Below the pieces are notes generated by a model. It was not told where the DNA came from and did no database searches. It was given only the letters and a program-made list of their open reading frames with translations. From Chthoniobacter sp. (GTDB lineage Bacteria > Verrucomicrobiota > Verrucomicrobiia > Chthoniobacterales > Chthoniobacteraceae): a stretch of DNA of 64,000 nt. Within the stretch, counting starts at the first letter, position 1. Each line of letters starts with the position of its first letter. The position numbers and the translations under genes were made by a program. The DNA lies in assembly GCA_021414005.1 (NCBI GenBank), contig JAIOPH010000019.1, forward strand, positions 434,001 to 498,000, in the 5' to 3' direction. Shown here one piece after another: positions 57,422-64,000 of the stretch.

Positions 57422-58816
57422 ATGAGCAAACTCCCAAAGAAATCAGTGGCACGTCAAAATGACATCCGCATCATCGCTGTTGACGCCCTGCCCGAACCCC
57501 TCTCCGCACAAGAGCGCAAGGCTCTCGCCCGCTGCGAGCAGATTATCGACGCAGCCGTCGCGAAGGTCACGAGCGGGTTCAGGGAAATGGCCGAGGCGTT
57601 CTATGAAATCCGGGAGCACCGCCTCTACCGCGAGACGAGCCGCTCCTTCGCTGCGTATTTCCGCGAGCGCCTAGCCTACGGGCGCAGTCACGCGAACCGC
57701 ATCGCCGACGCCGGCGGGATGATCCACGATTTGTCCCCTCGAGGGGACATTTTGGAGGTCATGACGACGGAAGCGCATTTTCGCCCGCTGGCCTCGCTCA
57801 ATGTGGATGAACGCCAGGAGGTGATCGACCTCGCCGCGACGTGGAGAACCTGGCACCCGGAGCCCACGGTCGAGCCGGCGCTGCTCCGTTCCGCCAAAGT
57901 TTTTCTCCATCCGCCCGAAGGGCCGGGTGAGCCCGACGACGAGAGAAAGCAGCTCGTCGGTCGATTCTCGGAAATCGTCGACGAAGTTGAAAGGGATCTG
58001 CCAGCCGGAACGGCGAAGGAAATTCGAAAGCTTTTTGACCGGATCAAAAAGAAGTCCGCCGTACTGGCCGGTCCCCGCAGCAGCACGGGCATCCGCTGGA
58101 CGGAGGCGACGTGGAATCCGCTGCAAGGCTGCGCCCGGGTGTCCACGGGCTGTGACCGTTGCTACGCAGCCAAGCTGATCGCGACCCGCATGGCCGACAT
58201 GTATCCGGGGCTGGCCAAAGTGAAAACAGCGAAGGACGGAACGAAATCCTATTTCTTCGCCAACAAAATCGTGCTCCTGCCGAAGGATCTGGGCCAGCCG
58301 CTGCAGGACCGCGTGCCCAAACGCTTTTTCGTCAACAGCATGTCGGATTTGTTTCACAACCAAGTGCCCGATGACTTCATCAAGGCCGTTTTTGAGGTGA
58401 TGAAGAAGGCGCACTGGCATCATTTCCAGGTGCTAACAAAGCGCCCGAAGCGCATGACGGAATTCACGACGAAGTATTTTACGAAAGAGACGCCACCGCC
58501 GAATATCTGGCTGGGAACTTCGACGGAAAATCAGGAGGCGTTCGACGAGCGGATCGGGTGGCTGCGCAAGACCCGTGCGGCCGTGCGCTGGTTGAGTTGC
58601 GAACCGTTGGTCGGCCCTATCCGTTTCGATTCCGCCGAGGGCATCGATTGGGTCGTCGTGGGCGGCGAGAGCGATTCGCACCGGTGCATGGAAAAGCAAT
58701 GGGCCACCGATCTCCGGGATCAGTGCCGCAAAAGGACATCGCGTTTTTCTTCAAACAGTGGGGTTCCTTCGATGAGCAGGGCGACGGGCCGAAAAAGGAA
58801 AAGCACGACGCTCTGA
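57422..58816 (+). CDS. Phage Gp37/Gp68 family protein with N-terminal DUF3102-like region, frameshifted end
   Basis: The N-terminal part (about residues 30-110: ALARCEQIIDAAVAKVTSGF, YFRERLAYGRSHANRIADAG) resembles DUF3102, a MGE DNA-binding domain. The rest is Gp37/Gp68 (DUF5131): IRWTEATWNPLQGCARVSTG, CDRCYAAKL (Cys cluster of radical-SAM type), RFFVNSMSDLFHNQVPDDFI, WLGTSTENQEAFDERIGWLR and WVVVGGESDSHRCM. After DQCRK the frame goes astray. The neighbouring frame continues KDIAFFFKQWGSFDEQGDGP to TAA at about 58872, so one A appears missing in the AAAA run at 58733-58736. Function unknown. Confidence 0.83.
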   Translation: MSKLPKKSVARQNDIRIIAVDALPEPLSAQERKALARCEQIIDAAVAKVTSGFREMAEAFYEIREHRLYRETSRSFAAYFRERLAYGRSHANRIADAGGMIHDLSPRGDILEVMTTEAHFRPLASLNVDERQEVIDLAATWRTWHPEPTVEPALLRSAKVFLHPPEGPGEPDDERKQLVGRFSEIVDEVERDLPAGTAKEIRKLFDRIKKKSAVLAGPRSSTGIRWTEATWNPLQGCARVSTGCDRCYAAKLIATRMADMYPGLAKVKTAKDGTKSYFFANKIVLLPKDLGQPLQDRVPKRFFVNSMSDLFHNQVPDDFIKAVFEVMKKAHWHHFQVLTKRPKRMTEFTTKYFTKETPPPNIWLGTSTENQEAFDERIGWLRKTRAAVRWLSCEPLVGPIRFDSAEGIDWVVVGGESDSHRCMEKQWATDLRDQCRKRTSRFSSNSGVPSMSRATGRKRKSTTL

Positions 58817-58979
58817 CTCCACCGACGCTCGATGGCGAAATCCACAACGCGTTTCCGGTGGAGTTGATTTGATCGGAGCAACCACTCGCCCGAAGCTGCT
58901 TAACGAAGCACTACTTTCACCCAAAGCAGCGCGCCTTCATATAAACCCCGCAAATGCGCCAGGAAGCCCACCATCGTGT

Positions 58980-59735
58980 TTATGCCGCAACCCTCGCTTC
59001 ATCCTCATGGGTTGCCGCACGATGAATATTCATGGCGCTGAGATCTTCCGGGGAAATCAAGCTGTCCGATACGAGGAGATCAATGCCAAGTATTCCAGTA
59101 GATCGATTGGTCACGAAAATAGCGTTATTCAAGTCCTTCTCCAGCAAGTGGAGCAGGTTTTCGGCATAGTTCGCGCGGCTGATCCGCCCGAAGATTTCGA
59201 AGCTCTGCTGTTCGCCGGAAGCGCCAACGTCGTCGTAGTCGCCCACGATCTGGTCGATGCCCTTGAAGTACTGAACGTCCTCCGCGGTGTGGATGTCCTT
59301 GAGCATGTTGCCCAGGACGATCTCCCGAAGGTTGTTTTTGTACGCCGCGAGCTGCCAGACGTTTTTGCTGAACTTACGCGTGGAGATGCGGAAGAACGTG
59401 GTTTCGAAGAAGTCGCCACGATAGAACGCGATGTCCGCCGAATCGTTGTAATTCAAGCAGACAGCCTCGGCCTGGTCGGGCTCCATTTCCTCGATCATCT
59501 TCAGGATTTCCGACCCCTGGTAGGGCAGGTCCTGAACCTTGAGATCGACGAAGGGCTGGATCCGGCGCTGGACACCGCTTTCACGGATCCGGCGCTTGAT
59601 CAGGCCATTGCCGATCGTGGAGGCGTTCTTCACGTGTTCGCCGTTTTCCGCATCCACGAGCGCCTTGATGAAGCTCTGGTCGAGCAACTCGGGCGCCATC
59701 GTTTCAACGTCACCGTCAGTGATGGTAGGTTTCAT
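58980..59735 (-). CDS. Putative phage major capsid-like protein
   Basis: A 251-residue protein (MAPELLDQSFIKALVDAENG, NGLIKRRIRESGVQRRIQPF, FYRGDFFETTFFRISTRKFS, NLREIVLGNMLKDIHTAEDV) with the early helix and extended arms seen in some tailed-phage capsid proteins. It ends with an Ala/Glu-rich stretch and may be C-terminally shortened. The upstream gene ends 12 nt before it and looks like a companion structural protein. I cannot name a family with certainty; a host-related protein is possible. Confidence 0.45.
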   Translation of the reverse strand: MKPTITDGDVETMAPELLDQSFIKALVDAENGEHVKNASTIGNGLIKRRIRESGVQRRIQPFVDLKVQDLPYQGSEILKMIEEMEPDQAEAVCLNYNDSADIAFYRGDFFETTFFRISTRKFSKNVWQLAAYKNNLREIVLGNMLKDIHTAEDVQYFKGIDQIVGDYDDVGASGEQQSFEIFGRISRANYAENLLHLLEKDLNNAIFVTNRSTGILGIDLLVSDSLISPEDLSAMNIHRAATHEDEARVAA

Positions 59736-59747
59736 GATGGGTGTGGA

Positions 59748-60422
59748 TTAAGCGGGAACTGCGTTGCGTTGGAAGCAGGTCTGGACTTGGAGGACCAACA
59801 CCTTGCCGTCGCCATCGGGAGTGACCCCGCTGTTGAACGGCCGGACGTCGATCGGACCATTGCCCTTTGAGACCCGCGCGATGACTGCGGCACCGACTGC
59901 GCCGGCCCCGTTGGTTCCGGCCGCGATCTTCACGTTACCGGCAGTGCTGGTATCGGAGATGAGGTAGGAGCCGTGGAGGTAATCGTCGCTTGCGGTGAAG
60001 TAAGCAGTCTGAAGTTCGTAATCGTCGAGGCATGAGATCCCCGACAACAGGCCGGACGAGGTGACCAACGAGTCGGTATAGTCGTAGCGGCTGAAGTGCG
60101 GGATCGCCAACGGTTGCGTTGACGGATTCCAGCCTTTCACCCACTCATCAACACCGTCGGTGGAATTCCACTCGAGGTGCATGATTTGACCCGACATGAT
60201 GGTTTCCCCCGCCTTCCAGCGAGCGACCGTGTTCCGCTTCGACGTTCCATTGGGATCGTCTCCGCGAAGTACGGCAAGCAGCGCTTTAGCGCGCTGCAGT
60301 GTGACCTCGGGGACTTGGCTGGTGGTCAACTTGGGCAGCCCCGGTGCGGCCAGGTAGCGATCCTGAAGGGTCCAAAGGGGGGGCGATAACCGGCGAGGAA
60401 AAGGGATGATCGCGGCGCGCAT
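59748..60422 (-). CDS. Putative phage structural protein, 5' end of chimeric origin
   Basis: The C-terminal 150 residues read as a decoration- or scaffold-like phage protein: HLEWNSTDGVDEWVKGWNPS, SYLISDTSTAGNVKIAAGTN and SGVTPDGDGKVLVLQVQTCF. The upstream part (LPKLTTSQVPEVTLQRAKAL) also seems native. The only ATG, at 60422, is inside IS66-derived sequence, so the original start was probably lost to the insertion. It lies 12 nt before the capsid-like gene on the same strand. Confidence in a phage origin comes mainly from this arrangement. Confidence 0.4.
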   Translation of the reverse strand: MRAAIIPFPRRLSPPLWTLQDRYLAAPGLPKLTTSQVPEVTLQRAKALLAVLRGDDPNGTSKRNTVARWKAGETIMSGQIMHLEWNSTDGVDEWVKGWNPSTQPLAIPHFSRYDYTDSLVTSSGLLSGISCLDDYELQTAYFTASDDYLHGSYLISDTSTAGNVKIAAGTNGAGAVGAAVIARVSKGNGPIDVRPFNSGVTPDGDGKVLVLQVQTCFQRNAVPA

Positions 60423-60438
60423 ACTTGCGGCGTACGAC
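60336..60438 (-). mobile_element. IS66-family transposase fragment, second half piece
   Basis: Read on the minus strand, this encodes VVRRKYARRDHPF, SSPVIAPPL and, after a one-base indel in a run of seven C, LQDRYLAAPGL. This matches the IS66 transposase segment immediately following its zinc-finger region. The fragment is adjacent to a piece of the preceding part in the opposite orientation (60511-60648). Confidence 0.65.
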
Positions 60439-60510
60439 GGCTGCCCAAAAGCGAAGGAGCCCATGGCCGCGGAGGCCCCACGGTGCTCGGCGGACCCATC
60501 GCCTCCGCGT

Positions 60511-60648
60511 GCGGGACATCTGCCCGTCGTAGAGGAAGTCATTGTCCCGGAGTCGGTCCGAGCCAGCCCCGCGGCGTGGCAGTGCATCGGCGAGGAGGTC
60601 ACCGACCTGCTCGGCTACGAACCGGCGCAGTTCTTTAAGCGCCGCATC
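60511..60648 (+). mobile_element. IS66-family transposase fragment, zinc-finger region piece
   Basis: The plus strand reads RAGHLPVVEEVIVPESVRAS, PAAWQCIGEEVTDLLGYEPA, QFFKRRI, which is the region before and around the zinc-finger of IS66 transposases. In an intact gene this would run straight into VRRKYxRRD, but that continuation is found on the minus strand at 60438-60336. No terminal inverted repeats or target duplication were recognised. Confidence 0.65.
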
Positions 60649-60730
60649 GCTTACAGTGGAATTCTCCTCCGAGTGCATGAGATGAACCGCGCCAGCACAC
60701 TGAGTTCGGCGGTGGAAACTGATCCACTGG

Positions 60731-60755
60731 AAAGTTTCTCACGGTGAGAAACTTT
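60731..60755. promoter_or_regulatory. 25-bp perfect palindrome, copy 2
   Basis: Left arm AAAGTTTCTCAC, central G, then the reverse complement. It lies in the intergenic space between the IS66 remnant and the DUF3102-like gene, 302 bp from copy 3. Confidence 0.88.
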
Positions 60756-61056
60756 GCTCCTCCGCCACCTGTTGGATAAACTTGAGAAGCGCCTTGGGTC
60801 ACCTCGGATATCCTCGGCCAAGACATGGGGCGCGTACTGCCACCGTTATGGGCAGGTTGATTCGGTGCGGGGTGCCGGGGGAGAGAACCGCCGCCTTGGG
60901 GCGGGGCCTTTTCACGATATTGGCGACACAACAATTCTCGGCTACGGCAGCCGAACCGGGGCGCAACGCACTGACCCCTCACGAGCCCCGCGTTCGACTC
61001 ACGCAGCGTGAGCCGAGCTGAAAATAACGGTCCAGCGGCAGGAATCCACCGAACAG
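60756..61056. other. Noncoding stretch between two palindromes
   Basis: These 301 bp hold no convincing gene; open frames present (for example 60754-61011 plus) have no protein-like character. Local runs of GGGG and CACGC do not form a notable structure by eye. Confidence 0.5.
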
Positions 61057-61081
61057 AAAGTTTCTCACTGTGAGAAACTTT
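61057..61081. promoter_or_regulatory. 25-bp perfect palindrome, copy 3
   Basis: Left arm AAAGTTTCTCAC, central T, then the reverse complement, identical to copy 2 except for the central base. It is 28 bp beyond the stop of the DUF3102-like gene. Confidence 0.88.
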
Positions 61082-61108
61082 CCCCGAATGCCGACGTGAG
61101 CCGTGTTC

Positions 61109-61924
61109 TTACCGCCCAGGCCGCCTCGCCAATGAAGACTGTGGCGGAATCGGCGACGCGGACGGCGGTCGCGGAGACAATGCAGGACGCGGCAACACCG
61201 TTTCCTGCCCTCCCCGCCTTGGCATCAGGGTGCTCACCGGCGGTGGGACGTTTCCCTTTCCAGTCGCGGTCTTCGGCCTCAACGCGGCAAGCAAGCTCCC
61301 CACCGCCGATTGAAGGGTCTCAAGGTGATCGGCAAGTTGTTTGAGTTCCTCCTCCGAAAGCTCCGCTCGAATCTGTTGCTGTGAATATAATCGGCTTGTC
61401 TCGGCCATAAATTCGATTCGCCGGCAAAGCACTTTGACGGTGCATACAGACGAACCACGTTTCGTCGGCTGTGAATTCTTTTCTGATTCTGTCGGCAATA
61501 CCGCTGTCGATTCGCTCCGGATTATCCCGGACATCCGATACAGTTCCGTCAACTTCAGATTCCGAGGGACGGCTGCTGGGTCCGGATACCTATCGGCCAA
61601 CTCAAGATACCGGTAGCTGGTCGCCCGGGAGATTCCCGGCAATTTCTCTTTAAGAAAATTGACCCACGAACGGTCTTGCTTGCATCGGCCTTTCAATATT
61701 TGAAGCGCGTAGCCCGTCGTTAGGACTTGGACAACACAACTACGAGCCGTGTCGCAATAGTATCGGCGAATCTGTTCGATGTAACCGTGCCCTTCATTTG
61801 CCGCCTCGGACAATTCGTCGTCCGAGGCAGCCTGCCATTTTTCTTGCTTAGATGCGAGCTTTGTCAGTTCCCCGTCGAAATCGTAAGGTTTTTCCATTGG
61901 ATTAGTGTTAGTTTGAGATTTCAA
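61109..61924 (-). CDS. DUF3102-like MGE protein
   Basis: A 271-residue protein. The core (GHGYIEQIRRYYCDTARSCV, TTGYALQILKGRCKQDRSWV, NFLKEKLPGISRATSYRYLE and LADRYPD) is a DUF3102-type helix-turn-helix region, found in phage and plasmid proteins. A helical segment (ELSEEELKQLADHLETLQSA) and a long Pro/Ser/Arg-rich disordered tail follow. The ATG overlaps the stop of the HNH/HTH gene by 4 nt, so it is the last gene of a three-gene operon. Related to the N-terminal part of the Gp37-like protein at 57422. Confidence 0.7.
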   Translation of the reverse strand: MKSQTNTNPMEKPYDFDGELTKLASKQEKWQAASDDELSEAANEGHGYIEQIRRYYCDTARSCVVQVLTTGYALQILKGRCKQDRSWVNFLKEKLPGISRATSYRYLELADRYPDPAAVPRNLKLTELYRMSGIIRSESTAVLPTESEKNSQPTKRGSSVCTVKVLCRRIEFMAETSRLYSQQQIRAELSEEELKQLADHLETLQSAVGSLLAALRPKTATGKGNVPPPVSTLMPRRGGQETVLPRPALSPRPPSASPIPPQSSLARRPGR

Positions 61925-63222
61925 GGTTTTCCTTCACCTGGCTTATCACCGTTGCCTCGCTGCTGCTGAAAACGCTCCCAAATCTCTCTCCAAGCCTTTC
62001 CTTTTAGAATGTTATAAACTCGGGTCAGACTTATGCGAAACTCGAGCGCAAGGTCGTTCGCAGATTCGCCTGCGGCCCTTCGGGTATGAATTTGCCAGAC
62101 TTGGTCTGGCGAAAGTACGGCGAGTTTATGCGCTTCTCCACGCTGTGCCGAAGGCTTGAAAACCAGTTGATCCAACGATATGATTGCCGAATCGTCGTCC
62201 GGAACATCCCTCCGCGCGAGCCCTAGAATTAGCTGCTGTACGTGGCTAGGTTCGCACCCGAATTTTCGAGCTAGAGCCGCCTTGAGCGCTCTGACATTTG
62301 GGTTGGCCTTGAACGTGGCACGGATTGTTTGAACGTCGCGTTCCGACAACGAGTTGGGGCGATGGCTGGCGAAGTTCTTCTCCCGCGCGATTTGAGGTTC
62401 GATCTCAGGCCACGACTCGCCGCAAAGAACCTTCTGCACGGAGATTATACTGACTTTCAACCTCGTTGCCCATTCCCTGATGTAGCGCGGTCGATCCTCA
62501 CTCTCCCAATAGCCTTTCAACATTAAGGCGGCATTGTCTGGGCCGATTTTCCCGTTCTTCTTCGGTGCCGGCGGTTGTGCATCGGGTGGAATTTGCGCGA
62601 CGGTCGGGAGGCATTGCGGCGGCGACGCTTCGAGACTTCGCCAACTCTCACGGCGGGTCATTTGTTTCAGGGCAGGGACAGTCAAATTCAGTAAGATACC
62701 GATTGCTTCGAGCAGGGAGTGGTGGGCCGAAATTTCTGACGTGAACCACAGATGGGGATTTTTGTGCAACCATTTGGCAACTGCCATGACCGCGTTTGTG
62801 GTCTTCGCATAGGGATTGCGTTGGCCGTGCACTTGCGGGCGGAGTCCGCCCTTTCCCGCCTGGGGATCGATCAGTCCGCGCTGTACGGCCTCGGTGTGAT
62901 TTTCCTTCGGCGTGCCGCTGCGGACATGAGCCGAGTTACAGCAGCACTTGCGATCGCATCCGTGGATCACATACTCGCCAGGAGACGGCAGCCGACCGGA
63001 GTGCAGGAGATACGCCCAGACGTGACCTCCTTTCATTATACCGCAAAATTTTACCGTATTGTATTCATTGATGATGTCCCCATCCTCGGTAATCAAGCGC
63101 TTGGGAACCCGACACGGCCCGGACACGGGCTTGCCGGGAGGCGCAGGTATTTCTATGGTGTTCCGTCGGAGCGCGTTTTCAAGCTCCGCTCGCCAATCAG
63201 GACTTGATGAATCGAAGTTCAT
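61921..63222 (-). CDS. HNH-like nuclease with helix-turn-helix segments
   Basis: A 433-residue protein. An HNH/zinc cluster (YVIHGCDRKCCCNSAHVRSG, TPKENHTEAVQRGL) at residues 87-120 is like homing-type HNH_3 nucleases: CDRKCCCN supplies zinc ligands and HVRSGT resembles the H-N motif. Then come at least three helix-turn-helix-like segments, e.g. YIREWATRLKVSIISVQKVL, LARKFGCEPSHVQQLILGLA and ANDLALEFRISLTRVYNILK. Such repeated HTH in one chain suggests extended target recognition. Low GC relative to the rest. Overlaps both neighbours by 4 nt. Confidence 0.72.
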   Translation of the reverse strand: MNFDSSSPDWRAELENALRRNTIEIPAPPGKPVSGPCRVPKRLITEDGDIINEYNTVKFCGIMKGGHVWAYLLHSGRLPSPGEYVIHGCDRKCCCNSAHVRSGTPKENHTEAVQRGLIDPQAGKGGLRPQVHGQRNPYAKTTNAVMAVAKWLHKNPHLWFTSEISAHHSLLEAIGILLNLTVPALKQMTRRESWRSLEASPPQCLPTVAQIPPDAQPPAPKKNGKIGPDNAALMLKGYWESEDRPRYIREWATRLKVSIISVQKVLCGESWPEIEPQIAREKNFASHRPNSLSERDVQTIRATFKANPNVRALKAALARKFGCEPSHVQQLILGLARRDVPDDDSAIISLDQLVFKPSAQRGEAHKLAVLSPDQVWQIHTRRAAGESANDLALEFRISLTRVYNILKGKAWREIWERFQQQRGNGDKPGEGKP

Positions 63223-63560
63223 TGCGCGCTCCCTTCCGCAGTTTTCGTGTCGTGTTCGCAGGACGGTGACTTCGCGGGCCCGCCAACGGGCGATGTCGAT
63301 GGGGGCGAAACTTTTTCAGGACCGTGATCGCGTGGGCGTCGGCGCTTTGCTGCGCCGCGCAGAGCTGATCGCAACTCGCCGCTTGCGATCATTCGTTCTA
63401 GGCGTTCGACTGCATCCAAGGGATAAAGTTTCCGCGAATATAGGTATGCGGGCGTCAGGAGGCCCGCCTGTTCAAGTCGCCACAGGAACGTGCGACTGAC
63501 ATCCCAAGTCTCGATGAGGCGGTTGGGCGCGATGTATTTTAACGTTTCGGATGAGTTCAT
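63219..63560 (-). CDS. AlpA/MerR-like small DNA-binding protein
   Basis: A 113-residue protein whose N-terminal 65 residues look like an excisionase-type winged HTH (LIETWDVSRTFLWRLEQAGL followed by LTPAYLYSRKLYPLDAVERL), with a basic, disordered Pro/Ser-rich tail. It is the first gene of the minus-strand operon and overlaps the next gene by 4 nt. Likely a regulator or excisionase of the element. Confidence 0.75.
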   Translation of the reverse strand: MNSSETLKYIAPNRLIETWDVSRTFLWRLEQAGLLTPAYLYSRKLYPLDAVERLERMIASGELRSALRGAAKRRRPRDHGPEKVSPPSTSPVGGPAKSPSCEHDTKTAEGSAQ

Positions 63561-63662
63561 ATCGCTCGCTTTTCGGCGATACGAACCACCCCAGTCCCGA
63601 TTTACGGTTATCCTCCAGTTAGCCGTTTTTATTGACGGCGGACGCTGAGCTAGAGGCCGGAA

Positions 63663-63974
63663 CTACGGATCTCCAGCGTTGGATTCACTACCCGCGATAC
63701 GCGGCAGCTGGTCGCCGCCTTGAATCTTCTTAAGGCCGTCGCGGACGCCGGCCCCCACCAAGAAGGCATTCAAAACCTTGTCCACGAAAGTCCTGAAGTC
63801 GGAAATTGAGCCGGTTTTCTGTCGCATGCCATGCGCCAAAGTGCTATCGAAGAGAGAGTCGGGTTGAAATTGAAGATACGTATTCCACCAGTGAAGCCAT
63901 TGTGGACAGTCGACCTCGGCGTTCAGGTTGTCCGGTCGGCGGGATCCCCACCTCTCGCTTCCTCCATTCAGCAT
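63663..63974 (-). CDS. Hypothetical protein near the window end
   Basis: A 103-residue frame starting at 63974. The sequence PQWLHWWNTYLQFQPDSLFD, LAHGMRQKTGSISDFRTFVD and KVLNAFLVGAGVRDGLKKIQ looks protein-like. No family recognised. It could extend further upstream outside the window. Confidence 0.4.
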   Translation of the reverse strand: MLNGGSERWGSRRPDNLNAEVDCPQWLHWWNTYLQFQPDSLFDSTLAHGMRQKTGSISDFRTFVDKVLNAFLVGAGVRDGLKKIQGGDQLPRIAGSESNAGDP

Positions 63975-64000
63975 GAGACGGGGCAGCCGGCGCTTGTATA

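Noticed and set aside
58728..58740. Programmed -1 frameshifting in the Gp37-like gene
   Set aside because: No canonical slippery heptamer or downstream structure is apparent; a missing A is simpler.
1..64000. CRISPR array
   Set aside because: No regularly spaced identical repeats were seen; the three palindromes are too few and irregularly spaced.

Overview
The window is GC-rich and looks chromosomal. It most resembles a member of the Verrucomicrobiota (PVC group). The grounds are several sulfatases with a formylglycine-generating enzyme, a PSD1 (DUF1549/DUF1553 with a planctomycete-type cytochrome) plus DUF1501 pair, a PEP-CTERM protein, DUF3604 and DUF2092 proteins, and scarce Shine-Dalgarno sequences. 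The phylum is an inference from gene content; genus is not resolvable by eye.

Region 1 (1-6800) is ordinary chromosome: an edge-cut lipase-maturation-factor-like membrane protein, two small proline-rich membrane proteins, an EVE protein, an AHSA1-like protein, cinA, a CPXCG protein, rsfS-nadD (rsfS apparently starts at ATT), a broken RDD gene and a lipoate ligase-like gene. Region 2 (6801-9460) is a scarred boundary. It holds the 5' half of a tRNA-Leu(CAA) cut in the anticodon loop, a umuC pseudogene fused to a truncated replication-relaxation gene, a truncated membrane-sensor fragment and a 21-bp-periodic repeat.

Region 3 (9461-39173) is a long, almost entirely + strand block of exported proteins: FGE, three sulfatases, two secreted amidohydrolases, a parvulin-like isomerase, HupE, DUF3604, and a duplicated envelope module. 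The module contains a neuromedin-U-like barrel protein, a DUF2092 protein, a small RAYG protein, a barrel with a helical insert, and a lipoprotein lipase-like hydrolase. The second copy also carries a sulfatase, a two-module L,D-transpeptidase and DUF4105. Signal peptides and 4-nt overlaps suggest co-transcribed envelope and polymer-processing genes. Which substrate is handled cannot be read from sequence.

Region 4 (39174-45585) is a prophage relic: a sigma-like gene behind a strong hairpin, and a phage terminase (GpA type) split in two by a PSD1-DUF1501 gene pair. Region 5 (45626-53485, minus strand) is a DNA phosphorothioation (Dnd) locus: dndC, an HNH nuclease whose N-terminus resembles a phosphorothioate-binding domain, a dndD lacking its N-terminal ATPase half, a DndE-ATPase fusion, two unknown small genes and a DGQHR protein, with a PIN-type toxin-antitoxin pair upstream. 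The HNH gene sits exactly where the front of dndD should be. This is the most interesting system in the window.

Region 6 (53544-64000) is a mosaic of phage and mobile-element genes: an SNF2 helicase, a PEP-CTERM gene of lower GC, a Gp37/Gp68 protein with a frameshift, two putative virion genes, an IS66 remnant with an internal inversion, and a minus-strand operon of AlpA-like HTH, HNH/HTH and DUF3102-like proteins. Three copies of a 25-bp perfect palindrome, with a compensatory base-pair change between copies, lie in its intergenic spaces.
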